Shown: in pieces, positions 16,441 to 25,289 of the stretch | Layout of the letters: every line of letters begins with the position of its first letter | Numbering within the stretch: the stretch's first letter is position 1 | Origin: UBA4416 sp038327195 | GTDB taxonomy: Bacteria; Bacteroidota; Bacteroidia; B-17B0; Aurantibacillaceae | DNA: 64,000 bases | Reading direction: 5' to 3' | Assembly: GCA_038327195.1 (NCBI GenBank) | Contig: JBBQKU010000008.1 | Span: 62,001-126,000 of the forward strand | Made by a program: the position numbers and the translations under genes | The notes under the pieces: generated by a model | The model's input: only the letters and a program-made list of their open reading frames with translations | The model's database searches: none | Told to the model about the DNA's origin: nothing

Positions 16441-16448
16441 CAAATATA
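16441..16448 (-). promoter_or_regulatory. Putative -7 box (TATATTTG, minus strand) for lysR-tspO
   Basis: Plus-strand CAAATATA is the exact complement of the TAnnTTTG consensus. It ends 24 bases from the lysR ATG at 16416. No clear -33 TTTG was found at the right spacing. Confidence 0.45.
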
Positions 16449-16473
16449 AATACAAATAGTATAATGTAGTTCG

Positions 16474-16491
16474 TAAATTTGCTTTTGCAAA
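16474..16491 (+). promoter_or_regulatory. -7 match TAAATTTG overlapping a small palindrome, ahead of the RND operon
   Basis: TAAATTTG at 16474-16481 matches TAnnTTTG, and TTTGC-TTTT-GCAAA (16478-16491) overlaps it. The site sits 67-84 bases before the ATG at 16558 and is centrally placed in the lysR/RND divergent gap. A LysR-binding role is inferred from position only. Confidence 0.35.
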
Positions 16492-16557
16492 ACTAAAATA
16501 AATTTTTTTAAGAAACCCTAACTTTTTTAAATAAATAGTTTGCGCTAAAATTGCATT

Positions 16558-16914
16558 ATGTTTAAAAGGCTTTTTCTTATATTAATTATTACTATAACCA
16601 TATCAGGTTTAAAGGCAGTTAACCATTCATTTCTTTTTACTAAATGTGAATCTGTTACTCTTGATAAATCGTATGTTCTTTCTAACTTATCTGTAAATTC
16701 TATTAATACTTGTACTTTTATTGCTGAAATAGAAGATAATTTTAGTAAGGATAAGTTTCACAATTCATTCCAGTATAATTATTTTTTAAATTATTATAAG
16801 CACAAAATCCACTTTGAACATCCTAAAGTAAGTTCAATTAATTCTCAGATTTGTTACACCAATTTGTATAGAGATGTTCCTTTCTATATGGCTATTGGTA
16901 ATTTTAGAATCTAG
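16558..16914 (+). CDS. Small secreted hypothetical protein, 118 aa
   Basis: I do not recognise this family. The product starts with a signal-like segment (MFKRLFLILIITITISGLKA) and has a 98-residue mature part with three Cys (near residues 30, 52 and 104) and a tail 'LYRDVPFYMAIGNFRI'. It is the first gene in the direction of the RND efflux operon, 82 bases ahead of the adaptor gene, and has its own ATG 67 bases after a -7 match, so it is likely the first cistron. It could be a small periplasmic accessory or a decayed gene. It shares base composition with its neighbours. Confidence 0.55.
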   Translation: MFKRLFLILIITITISGLKAVNHSFLFTKCESVTLDKSYVLSNLSVNSINTCTFIAEIEDNFSKDKFHNSFQYNYFLNYYKHKIHFEHPKVSSINSQICYTNLYRDVPFYMAIGNFRI

Positions 16915-16996
16915 AATCCAAGTCAGGATACTGTGTTTTATTAATACAGGTCTAAAAAAATCTACAATACTTTACCGTTTAAAAATCAAATTTATT

Positions 16997-18079
16997 ATGA
17001 GAAAAATGCTCGTTTTCATGAGTTTGTCTGCATTATTATGTAATACAAGCTGTGAGTCAAAAAAAGAAGAAAAGGAAGAGGAAATCAAATTTTTGGTAAC
17101 TAGCCCTTTAAAAAAAGACACGATTGTTACTAGACAATACGTATGTCAAATACATGCAATTAGTCATATTGAAATGAGAGCATTGGAAAAAGGCTACTTG
17201 CAAAAAATCTTCGTTGACGAAGGTCAGTCTGTAAAAGAAGGTCAAATGATGTTTCAAATTATGCCACTTGTTTTGCAAGCGGAAGTTCAGAAGGCACAGG
17301 CCGAAGCTAACTTTGTAGAAATTGAATATCAAAACACACAAGCTTTAAGCGAAAAAAATGTAGTATCAAAAAACGAACTAGCTCTTGCTAAAGCAAAACT
17401 TGATAAGGCAAATGCCGAATTAGAGCTTGCAAAAGTTCACTTAGGTTTTACTCAAATAAAAGCACCCTTTAATGGCATTATGGATCATTTTCAAGTAAGA
17501 CTTGGAAGTTTAGTAAATGAAGGTGATTTACTTACCACTCTTTCTGATAATAGTAAAATGTGGGTATATTTTAATGTGCCCGAAACGGAGTATTTAGATT
17601 ATAAATCTCATATCAATAAAGATAGCTTATTAAAAGTAAGTCTATTAATGGCTAATAATCAATTATTCAAATACAAGGGTGTTGTAGAAACAATTGAAGC
17701 CGACTTTAATAATGAAACTGGTAATATCGCTTTCCGAGCAACGTTTTCTAATCCTGATGCATTGCTAAGACATGGCGAAACAGGCAACGTGTTAGTTACT
17801 AATTCACTAAAAGGTGCTCTGATTATTCCTCAAAAAGCCACTTTTGAAATTCTTGAAAAAAGATATGTGTTTGTGGTTGGAAAAGACAATGTTGTTGAAC
17901 AAAAAGAAATTACAATTGCATCAGAAATGCCCGATTTATATGTTGTTAAGAGTGGTTTAACAGAAACGGATAAAATATTATTAGAAGGAATTCGTAAAGT
18001 AAAAAATGGTGATAAAATAGAATTTGATTATGAAGAGCCAGCAAAGGTAATTTCTAATTTAAAAGTATTTGTTGAATAA
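16997..18079 (+). CDS. RND efflux periplasmic adaptor lipoprotein
   Basis: The start is set at the ATG at 16997, giving MRKMLVFMSLSALLCNTSC with a lipobox (LLCNTSC); a longer frame upstream overlaps the preceding gene and makes no signal. The 360-residue protein has the adaptor order: lipoyl half-domains ('EMRALEKGYLQKIFVDEGQSV' split, and 'IKAPFNGIMDHFQVRLGSLV'), a short alpha-hairpin (about residues 85-140), beta-barrel and membrane-proximal domain. It links the inner-membrane RND pump to the outer-membrane factor, both encoded directly downstream. The spacing to the pump gene is 23 bases. Confidence 0.93.
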   Translation: MRKMLVFMSLSALLCNTSCESKKEEKEEEIKFLVTSPLKKDTIVTRQYVCQIHAISHIEMRALEKGYLQKIFVDEGQSVKEGQMMFQIMPLVLQAEVQKAQAEANFVEIEYQNTQALSEKNVVSKNELALAKAKLDKANAELELAKVHLGFTQIKAPFNGIMDHFQVRLGSLVNEGDLLTTLSDNSKMWVYFNVPETEYLDYKSHINKDSLLKVSLLMANNQLFKYKGVVETIEADFNNETGNIAFRATFSNPDALLRHGETGNVLVTNSLKGALIIPQKATFEILEKRYVFVVGKDNVVEQKEITIASEMPDLYVVKSGLTETDKILLEGIRKVKNGDKIEFDYEEPAKVISNLKVFVE

Positions 18080-18102
18080 TTCATCTCTAAAATCAAAAGA
18101 AA

Positions 18103-21100
18103 ATGTTTAATTTATTTTTAAAAAGACCAGTACTTGCCTTTGTATTATCATTAGTGATAATTTTTTTGGGGATGTTAGCTTTAAAAACATTGCCCACATC
18201 GCAGTTTCCCGAAATTGCTCCACCAGTTGTAATGGTGTCTGCTTCATACCCTGGAGCAAGTGCCAAATCGTTAGCCGAATCTGTTATTATTCCTTTAGAA
18301 CAATCAATTAATGGTGCTTGGGGAATGCGTTATATGACCTCTGATGCCACCAGTGCGGGCGAAGCAAATATACAAGTAGTATTTAATCCAGGCACTGATA
18401 TTAGCCAAGCCTTAGTGCAGGTTTCAAACAGAGTACAACAAGTAACTAACAGATTACCTGTGTTGGTGCAGCGCGAAGGTGTTGTTATCACACCAGTAAT
18501 TCCTAGTATGTTATTGTATGTAAATTTATTTAGTAAGGATAAAGATGCCAACATGAAATTTCTTTTCAACTATGCTGGTGTAAATATGATTCCTGAAATT
18601 CAAAGGATTAATGGTATAGGCCAAGCTAGAATTCTTGGCAGTCGCCAGTATGCAATGCGTGTATGGTTAAACCCCGATAGAATGCGTGCTTATAAAGTTT
18701 CTCCTGATGAAGTAATGGAGGCTTTAAGTGATCAAAGTATTATTGGTAAGCCAGGCCGAATTGGTCGTGGTGATAGTAAACAAGCCGAAGCGTTAGAATA
18801 TGTTTTAGCGTATACTGATCGTTTTAGTGAGCCAAAAGAATATGAAAATGTTATCATCAGAGCTAATCCAAATGGAGAATTATTAAGATTGAAAGATATT
18901 GCAACTGTGGCATTAGGAAGTGAATATTATGATATTTATTCTAACCTGAATGGAAACCCTTCGGCTGCCATTGTTTTAAAACAAACGTATGGTAGTAATG
19001 CCACTAAAGTAATTGAAGATGTAAAACTCAAATTAGAGGAGATGAAAAAATCTTTTCCTCCAGGAATGGATTATGAAATTAGTTATGACGTTTCTAACTT
19101 TTTAGATGCTTCTACAGAAAATGTAATTCATACGTTGAGAGATGCTTTTATTCTTGTTGCATTAGTGGTATTTATTTTTCTTGGTGATTGGCGCTCTACA
19201 CTTATCCCAACATTGGCTGTGCCAATATCGTTAATCGGAGCATTTATATTCATGCAGCTTTTCGGTCTTACTATAAACATGATTACTTTATTTGCTATTG
19301 TATTAGCAATTGGTATTGTAGTTGATGATGCTATCGTCGTCGTCGAGGCTGTTCATGAAGCAATGGAAAAACATAATTTATCGCCTTACCGCGCAGTACA
19401 AAAAGTGTTGAAGGAAATAAGCGGTGCAGTAATAGCCATTACGTTATTAATGACAGCTGTATTTATTCCTGTAGCATTTATGCCAGGCCCTGTTGGTACT
19501 TTTTATAGACAGTTTTCTATAACGATGGCAAGTGCAATTGTTTTATCTGGTTTTATAGCCTTAACATTAACGCCTGTTTTATGTGCTATGATTTTAAAAA
19601 ATAATCATGGTAAACCAAAAAAGGTAAATTTATTAAGTCGTTTTTTAGATAGCTTTAACAGAGGTTTCGAAAAATTAACGAATAGTTACGTTGGTTTATT
19701 AAGACGAATTGCTCACAAAAAAATAATAACCATTAGTTTGTGGTTTGCTTTTGCAGGTGGGATTATATTAATAGCTAATAGTTTGCCATCAGGCTTTATT
19801 CCTAGCGAAGACCAGGGAATGATATATGCCATTATTCAGACTCCACCAGGCTCCACTCTTGAGAGAACAAATGATATTTCGCGCCAATTACAAACTATTA
19901 TTCAAAAGGTAGATGGAGTTAAATCAGTTTCATCAATTGCAGGTTACGAAGTATTAACTGAAGGTAGAGGATCGAATGCGGGTACCTGTTTGATTAACTT
20001 AAAACCATGGTCGGAGCGTCATCATACCATGCAAGAAATTATTTATGAATTGGAGGAAAAAGCAAAAGCAATTCCAGGTGCAACCATCGAATTTTTTGAT
20101 CCACCAGCTGTGCCTGGCTTTGGAGCAGCAGGTGGTTTTGCTTTACAGTTATTAGATAAAACAAATAGTGGTAATTATAATTTACTTGAAAAAGTAAAAA
20201 ATGATTTTATGCACGAATTAGGTAAGCGTAAAGAATTAACTGGTTTATTTTCTTTTTTTAGTGCAAACTATCCGCAATATGAAATTGAAATTGATAATCA
20301 ACTCGCCATGCAAAAAGGAGTTACAATTGGTAATGCAATGAACACGCTTTCTATTTTTGTAGGTAGTACATACGAACTTGGTTTTATAAAATACCAACGA
20401 TTCTTTAAAGTGTTTGTTCAAGCCGCGCCAGAATTTAGAAAGCTTCCTACAGATATAATGAACTTATATGTGAAAAATAATCGTGATGAAATGGTTCCTT
20501 TTTCTGCATTTATGAAAATTAAAAAGAAACAAGGCGCCAATGAAATCAATCATTATAATATGTACAACACGGCTGGTATTCGTGGTGCTCCCGCTAAAGG
20601 GTTTAGTAGTGGAGAAGCTATAAAAGCAATACAAGAAGTTGCTAAAAAAACATTACCAAATGGTTTTGATATTGATTGGGCAGCACTTTCGTTTGATGAA
20701 GTAAGACGAGGTAATGAAGCTGTTATTATCTTTATTATTGTATTAATATTTGTTTACTTTGTATTAGCTGCTCAGTATGAAAGCTTTATTATTCCTTTAG
20801 CAGTTATATTATCATTGCCTCCTGGAGTTTTCGGTTCATTTTTATTAATCAAATCTATGGGATTGGCAAATGATATTTACGCACAGGTTGGACTAGTTAT
20901 GCTCATAGGCTTACTCGGAAAAAATGCTGTTCTAATTGTAGAATTTGCGGTTCAAAAACACAAATTGGGTGCTACAATAATTGATGCAGCCATAGAAGGT
21001 GCAAGGACCCGTTTCCGCCCCATTTTAATGACCTCTTTTGCTTTTATTGCGGGTCTAATTCCTTTGGTTCTTGCTCATGGCGCAGGCGCAATTGGTAATC

Positions 21101-21303
21101 GCACTATTGGGGGCTCGGCACTTGGCGGCATGCTTTTCGGAACAGTGTTCGGCGTTATTATTGTGCCAGGATTATACTACATATTTGGCTCAATTGCACA
21201 AGGTAAAAAAATGATTAAGGATGAAGATGAAGGTTCATTAACTGAAAATTTTGTCCATCAATTAGATAATTTCCCACAAACAGAAGAAGAAAGTCATGAA
21301 TAA
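18103..21303 (+). CDS. RND multidrug efflux pump, HAE1/AcrB family
   Basis: The 1066-residue inner-membrane proton/drug antiporter has the AcrB layout: N-terminal helix 'FLKRPVLAFVLSLVIIFLG', a first periplasmic domain, helices 2-6, a second periplasmic domain and helices 8-12. Proton-relay residues are visible: paired Asp in 'IGIVVDDAIVVVEAVHEAME' (helix 4) and Lys in 'GLLGKNAVLIVEFAVQ' (helix 10). Hydrophobic drugs or metabolites, not heavy metals, are the likely substrate class since it resembles HAE1 rather than CusA. The C-terminal tail is acidic. It overlaps the outer-membrane factor gene by eight bases. Confidence 0.96.
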   Translation: MFNLFLKRPVLAFVLSLVIIFLGMLALKTLPTSQFPEIAPPVVMVSASYPGASAKSLAESVIIPLEQSINGAWGMRYMTSDATSAGEANIQVVFNPGTDISQALVQVSNRVQQVTNRLPVLVQREGVVITPVIPSMLLYVNLFSKDKDANMKFLFNYAGVNMIPEIQRINGIGQARILGSRQYAMRVWLNPDRMRAYKVSPDEVMEALSDQSIIGKPGRIGRGDSKQAEALEYVLAYTDRFSEPKEYENVIIRANPNGELLRLKDIATVALGSEYYDIYSNLNGNPSAAIVLKQTYGSNATKVIEDVKLKLEEMKKSFPPGMDYEISYDVSNFLDASTENVIHTLRDAFILVALVVFIFLGDWRSTLIPTLAVPISLIGAFIFMQLFGLTINMITLFAIVLAIGIVVDDAIVVVEAVHEAMEKHNLSPYRAVQKVLKEISGAVIAITLLMTAVFIPVAFMPGPVGTFYRQFSITMASAIVLSGFIALTLTPVLCAMILKNNHGKPKKVNLLSRFLDSFNRGFEKLTNSYVGLLRRIAHKKIITISLWFAFAGGIILIANSLPSGFIPSEDQGMIYAIIQTPPGSTLERTNDISRQLQTIIQKVDGVKSVSSIAGYEVLTEGRGSNAGTCLINLKPWSERHHTMQEIIYELEEKAKAIPGATIEFFDPPAVPGFGAAGGFALQLLDKTNSGNYNLLEKVKNDFMHELGKRKELTGLFSFFSANYPQYEIEIDNQLAMQKGVTIGNAMNTLSIFVGSTYELGFIKYQRFFKVFVQAAPEFRKLPTDIMNLYVKNNRDEMVPFSAFMKIKKKQGANEINHYNMYNTAGIRGAPAKGFSSGEAIKAIQEVAKKTLPNGFDIDWAALSFDEVRRGNEAVIIFIIVLIFVYFVLAAQYESFIIPLAVILSLPPGVFGSFLLIKSMGLANDIYAQVGLVMLIGLLGKNAVLIVEFAVQKHKLGATIIDAAIEGARTRFRPILMTSFAFIAGLIPLVLAHGAGAIGNRTIGGSALGGMLFGTVFGVIIVPGLYYIFGSIAQGKKMIKDEDEGSLTENFVHQLDNFPQTEEESHE

Positions 21304-22732
21304 TAAAATAATTATTAAATGGTTTGGTATAACGATAGTTGTGCTAGCCTTTTCAGGTTGCAGCCTGCCATCATATTTAGTTCAGAGAGCAGAAAATAAA
21401 AAGGTTCCGACGAATTACAATAATTTGACGGATACAGTTAATACAGCAAAAACAAAGTGGAAAGATTTTTTCACTGACAAAGATCTTGTTTTACTGATTG
21501 ATAATGCATTGAATAATAACCAAGAGTTGAATATCATTTTGCAGGAAATTAATATTGCCAAAAATGAAGTAAGAGGTCGTAAAGGAGCATATTTGCCATA
21601 TGTTGGTATTGGCGCAGGAGCTGCTGTTGAAAAGGTAGGTCGATATACAAGTCAAGGAGCAAGTGATGAAGCCAATGAAATTATGTCGGGTAAAAAATTC
21701 CCCAATCCATTGCCAAATTATATGGTAGGAGTAAATGTTTCATGGGAAGTGGATATTTGGAAAAAATTGCGCAACTCTAAAAACGCTGCTGTGTCGAGAT
21801 ATTTATCTAGTGTAGCTGGAAAAAATTTCATGGTAACGCATTTAATTGCAGAGATTGCAAATTCCTATTATGAATTAATGGCTTTAGATAATCAACTTGA
21901 TATATTAAAAAAGAATATCGAACTTTATCAGAACTCACTTGAAATTGTGAAACTAGAAAAACAATCAGCTAAAGTTACAGAGTTGGCCGTTCGTAGGTTT
22001 GAAGCGGAGGTATTAAAAAACCAAAGTCGTCTGTTTTATATTAGTCAGCAAATAACTGAAACTGAAAATCGAATTAATTTTTTGGTAGGTAGATTTCCTC
22101 AACCTGTTTTAAGAAACTCCCAATCTTTTATTGATTTAGTATCTGATACAATTCATACAGGCATTCCTTCCCAACTTTTAAACAACCGTCCTGATATTAA
22201 ACAGGCTGAAAAAGAATTAGCGGCAACTAAATTAGATGTAAGAGCAGCCAAAGCAAGTTTTTATCCAACTCTAATGATTACAGCTGGTTTGGGTTATGGA
22301 GCATTCAATCCGCAGTTCTTAATTCAGACACCACAATCTTTGCTTTATTCAATTGCGGGAGGGTTAGTAGCGCCATTGATTAATAGGAGTGCAATAAAGG
22401 CTAATTATTATTCCGCAAATTCAAAACAAATACAAGCTGTTTACAATTACGAGCGAACCATTTTAAAAGCTCATATAGAAGTTGTTAATCAACTTTCAAA
22501 CATGAGCAACCTTAAAAAAAGTTATGATTTAAAAGTTAAGCAAGTAGAAGCACTTACCCAATCGATTGATATTTCAACTGTACTTTTTAAATCTGCAAGA
22601 GCAGATTATATGGAAGTATTATTAACGCAACGTGATGCTTTAGAATCAAAATTTGAATTAGTTGAAACTAAAAAACAACAAATGAATGCTAGAGTTAATA
22701 TTTATAAAGCATTAGGCGGCGGTTGGAATTAA
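21296..22732 (+). CDS. RND-associated outer-membrane factor lipoprotein (NodT/OprM type)
   Basis: The 478-residue product has a lipoprotein signal ending in 'VVLAFSGCSLPSYL' (lipobox Cys near residue 22) and the duplicated TolC/OprM repeat: 'LIDNALNNNQELNIILQEIN' and 'LLNNRPDIKQAEKELAATKL' are characteristic. It forms the outer-membrane channel of the tripartite pump. Overlap with the pump gene indicates translational coupling. A strong rho-independent terminator follows 38 bases downstream, closing the operon. Confidence 0.95.
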   Translation: MNNKIIIKWFGITIVVLAFSGCSLPSYLVQRAENKKVPTNYNNLTDTVNTAKTKWKDFFTDKDLVLLIDNALNNNQELNIILQEINIAKNEVRGRKGAYLPYVGIGAGAAVEKVGRYTSQGASDEANEIMSGKKFPNPLPNYMVGVNVSWEVDIWKKLRNSKNAAVSRYLSSVAGKNFMVTHLIAEIANSYYELMALDNQLDILKKNIELYQNSLEIVKLEKQSAKVTELAVRRFEAEVLKNQSRLFYISQQITETENRINFLVGRFPQPVLRNSQSFIDLVSDTIHTGIPSQLLNNRPDIKQAEKELAATKLDVRAAKASFYPTLMITAGLGYGAFNPQFLIQTPQSLLYSIAGGLVAPLINRSAIKANYYSANSKQIQAVYNYERTILKAHIEVVNQLSNMSNLKKSYDLKVKQVEALTQSIDISTVLFKSARADYMEVLLTQRDALESKFELVETKKQQMNARVNIYKALGGGWN

Positions 22733-22769
22733 GTGAAGCCTTTTGCTAAGATGTGTTCAATGAAAATTG

Positions 22770-22811
22770 AATTAAAAAGCCATTTTACTTTTGTAAAATG
22801 GCTTTTTAATT
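22770..22811 (+). terminator. Strong hairpin terminator after the RND operon
   Basis: A perfect 19-bp stem (AATTAAAAAGCCATTTTAC and its complement) encloses a TTTT loop; the 3' arm contains the T-run GGCTTTTTAATT. It starts 38 bases after the stop of the outer-membrane factor gene. Confidence 0.9.
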
Positions 22812-23015
22812 GGGCGTTGTATAATATTCTAAAAAAGTTCTTCCTATTATATAATATTTACACCATGCTATTTCCTTTTATTTATTTATTGATTATTAAT
22901 TGTAAGTAAAAATGATTGAATTAATTTTAAAGGTAATTTTTATGTAATTAATGCATAAAATATGTTTATGTATATTATAAAATATATAAATAAAAATATA
23001 TGATTAAACATCTAT

Positions 23016-23023
23016 ATTTTTGT
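23016..23023 (+). promoter_or_regulatory. Putative -7 box TATTTTTG
   Basis: Exact TAnnTTTG match 17 bases before the ATG at 23041; no -33 TTTG at the usual distance. It follows the terminator at 22770-22811, so a new transcript here is expected. Confidence 0.5.
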
Positions 23024-23040
23024 CACGTAAAAATAAAAAC

Positions 23041-23271
23041 ATGAAAAATAAAAAAACCTTTACTACAATCCTAGCTATTATAACCTTAAGTGTAATTCTT
23101 TATCTAAAATTAGCGCAAGGATTTACAAATAAATTTTTCGAGTATGGAAACGATACTTTAATAGTTATCCTTCTTCTTGCTTTTGCTGAACGAATCTTAC
23201 TATTGACTTTTTTAACTCCAATTGCTTTATATCAAAAGCTTACTAAGCTTGGAAATAGAGGTGCAAATTAA
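23041..23271 (+). CDS. Small membrane protein, 76 aa, unknown
   Basis: No family recognised. The ATG at 23041 is preferred over a TTG seven codons upstream because it directly follows the -7 box. Two hydrophobic helices are seen (about residues 8-27 and 40-60), separated by a polar segment 'KFFEYGNDT'. It is followed 47 bases later by a second two-helix small protein on the same strand, suggesting a pair. Both are well placed after a terminator and before the isocitrate dehydrogenase gene. Confidence 0.55.
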   Translation: MKNKKTFTTILAIITLSVILYLKLAQGFTNKFFEYGNDTLIVILLLAFAERILLLTFLTPIALYQKLTKLGNRGAN

Positions 23272-23318
23272 ATTTAATAAACAATTAATTATAACATTAA
23301 CTTTTAATAAAATTAAAC

Positions 23319-23525
23319 ATGGAAACAGTAAATGACTTAAAGCCACTTTTTACAACTATTCTTTTAATAGTTGTTGGATTAATATCTCCATCTAATGGAG
23401 TTGACGATAGAACTTATAAAACACCTATAGAAATGCTCGCAATTCTTTTTATAGTCATTCTTTCAGCCTCATTTTTTTATCTACTATGGAACGTGGCAGA
23501 AAGAACAAATAAATCAAACCAATAA
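23319..23525 (+). CDS. Small membrane protein, 68 aa, unknown
   Basis: The 68-residue product has two hydrophobic helices (about 8-23 and 37-57) with a short polar loop 'SNGVDDRTYKTP' and a charged tail 'VAERTNKSNQ'. No family was recognised. It shares size and topology, not obvious sequence, with the protein encoded just upstream and may act with it. The isocitrate dehydrogenase gene starts 55 bases later. Confidence 0.5.
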   Translation: METVNDLKPLFTTILLIVVGLISPSNGVDDRTYKTPIEMLAILFIVILSASFFYLLWNVAERTNKSNQ

Positions 23526-23580
23526 ATATCATTACAAAATAAATTTTTGAAAAACAAACCTCTAATAATCAAAAAATAAC

Positions 23581-25017
23581 ATGACAAAAATTACAGTAGC
23601 AAAAGGTGATGGAATTGGCCCTGAAATTATGGACGCCACATTAAAAGTAATTTTAGCTGCTGGCGCTAAAATAGAAATTGATGAAATTGAAGTAGGTGAA
23701 AAAGTTTATCTTGCTGGAAACACCGCCGGTATAGCTAAAGAGTCTTGGGACATTATTAGGAAAAACAAAGTGTTTTTAAAAGCACCGATTACAACTCCAC
23801 AAGGTGGAGGTTATAAAAGTTTGAATGTTACCACACGAAAATTTTTAGGCCTTTATTCAAATGTACGACCTTGTACTAGCTTCTATCCATTTGTTAAAAC
23901 AAAACATCCAATAATGGATATAGTTATTGTGAGAGAAAACGAAGAAGATTTATATGCAGGAATCGAGCACCAACAAACAGATGAAGTTATTCAATGTTTA
24001 AAAGTAATAAGCCGCCCAGGTTGCGAAAAAATTGTACGTTATGCTTTTGAATACGCAAAACAATATGACCGTAAAAAAGTAACTTGTTTTACTAAAGATA
24101 ATATTATGAAACAAACCGATGGTTTATTCCATCAAGTATTTGATGAAATTGCGAAAGAATATCCTGCCATTGAAAATGAACATTGGATTATTGATATTGG
24201 TGCAGCAAAAATGGCTGATACACCAGAAATTTTTGATGTCATTGTAACTCTAAATTTATATGGAGATGTTTTGTCGGATGTAGCTGCACAAATTGCAGGA
24301 TCTGTTGGTTTAGCCGGTTCATCTAATATTGGAGAAGAGTGTTCAATGTTTGAAGCAATACATGGTTCTGCGCCACGAAGAGCAGGACAAAATTTAGCAA
24401 ACCCATCAGGTTTATTACAAGGTGCGGTATTAATGTTAAACCACATAGGACAAACTGAAGTTGCTGAAAAAGTACAAAATGCATGGTTAAAAACAATTGA
24501 AGATGGGATTCATACTTACGATATTTTCAAAGAAGGAACGAGTAAACAAAAAGTTGGCACTAGTGAATTTGCAGATGCAGTTATTGCAAATCTTGGCAAA
24601 AAACCTAGCGTTTTAAAACCTGTTAACTATGCAAAAGGTTCAGCATTAGTTTTGCCGAAGTACAAAAGAAAACCAAATGCGAAAAAAGATTTATTAGGTG
24701 TTGATTTATTTGTGCATTGGAGCGAAAGTAATCCTGATAATTTAGCTAAGCAAATGAAAGGTTTAGAATTGGAAGGTGTTAAACTTTCGATGATAACAAA
24801 CAGAGGTATTAAAGTTTGGCCTGAAGGATTTAGCGAAACTTTTTGTACGGATCACTGGCGTTGTCGTTTTAAATCAACTGAAGAAAAAAATCTTACAAAA
24901 TCTGAAATTATTGAATTATTAACCAACGCAATTAATTTAAATGTAGACGTTATTAAAACAGAAAACTTGTATGCCTTTGATGGTAAACCAGCATTCTCAT
25001 TAGGTCAAGGACAATAG
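23581..25017 (+). CDS. icd: NADP-type isocitrate dehydrogenase, bacterial/Rickettsia-like class with C-terminal extension
   Basis: The 478-residue enzyme decarboxylates isocitrate to 2-oxoglutarate in the TCA cycle. Seen motifs: 'VAKGDGIGPEIMDATLKVI', substrate-binding 'YKSLNVTTRKFLGLYSNVRP' (Ser-x-Asn and Arg residues), the Lys/Asp metal site in 'TLNLYGDVLSDVAAQIAGS' and the cofactor loop 'IHGSAPRRAGQNLANPSG', where Arg-Arg in place of an acidic residue favours NADP. The last ~130 residues form the extra domain found in the longer Thermus/Rickettsia-type enzymes. A second isocitrate dehydrogenase of the unrelated eukaryotic-like class begins at the right edge. The next small gene starts 26 bases downstream. 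Confidence 0.92.
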   Translation: MTKITVAKGDGIGPEIMDATLKVILAAGAKIEIDEIEVGEKVYLAGNTAGIAKESWDIIRKNKVFLKAPITTPQGGGYKSLNVTTRKFLGLYSNVRPCTSFYPFVKTKHPIMDIVIVRENEEDLYAGIEHQQTDEVIQCLKVISRPGCEKIVRYAFEYAKQYDRKKVTCFTKDNIMKQTDGLFHQVFDEIAKEYPAIENEHWIIDIGAAKMADTPEIFDVIVTLNLYGDVLSDVAAQIAGSVGLAGSSNIGEECSMFEAIHGSAPRRAGQNLANPSGLLQGAVLMLNHIGQTEVAEKVQNAWLKTIEDGIHTYDIFKEGTSKQKVGTSEFADAVIANLGKKPSVLKPVNYAKGSALVLPKYKRKPNAKKDLLGVDLFVHWSESNPDNLAKQMKGLELEGVKLSMITNRGIKVWPEGFSETFCTDHWRCRFKSTEEKNLTKSEIIELLTNAINLNVDVIKTENLYAFDGKPAFSLGQGQ

Positions 25018-25043
25018 TATAAATTATTTAAAAACATACAACT

Positions 25044-25289
25044 ATGAAAATTCAATTATTAAAAGGCCAATTTACAAGTAAAGATGCATTAGATATTATT
25101 ACTAAAATGATACATATAAAAATAAAGTATCATGAAGAAAAAATAAAAAACGAAGATCACGAAGAAACGATTAAAATGCGTGAAAATAGAATCATAAAAC
25201 TTCAAAATGAATTATACGAATCAAGAAAATTTATTGAAGCAAATGGTGATACAATTTCCCTTGAAACTGAAATAAATTTAATAAAATGA
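25044..25289 (+). CDS. Small hypothetical protein, first of a tandem paralogous pair
   Basis: The 81-residue, charged, soluble protein has the pattern 'QLLKGQFTSKDALDIITKMI' then 'KIKYHEEKI' and 'RENRIIKLQNEL', matching the next gene's 'KLIDGQFNSSDARSVLFTLL', 'KINFHSMEA' and 'HEKRIKQLTK'. The two are therefore tandem paralogues. A predicted helix-rich fold with a C-terminal coiled segment is all that can be said about function. It overlaps the next gene by four bases (ATGA), and the DUF6671 gene follows, so the three are one translational unit. Confidence 0.6.
   Translation: MKIQLLKGQFTSKDALDIITKMIHIKIKYHEEKIKNEDHEETIKMRENRIIKLQNELYESRKFIEANGDTISLETEINLIK

Larger units (their letters stand above)
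22733..23040. other. Intergenic stretch of 308 bases
   Basis: It holds the terminator of the RND operon (22770-22811) and the -7 match for the next small gene (23016-23023). The rest is very AT-rich with no ORF longer than about a dozen codons and no RNA gene that I can recognise. Confidence 0.6.

Noticed and set aside
16478..16491. TTTGC-TTTT-GCAAA as a terminator
   Set aside because: Five-base stem without a following T-run; better viewed as a possible operator.
24132..24446. Open frame of 104 codons opposite the isocitrate dehydrogenase gene
   Set aside because: Antisense to a strongly conserved enzyme; no protein-like features.
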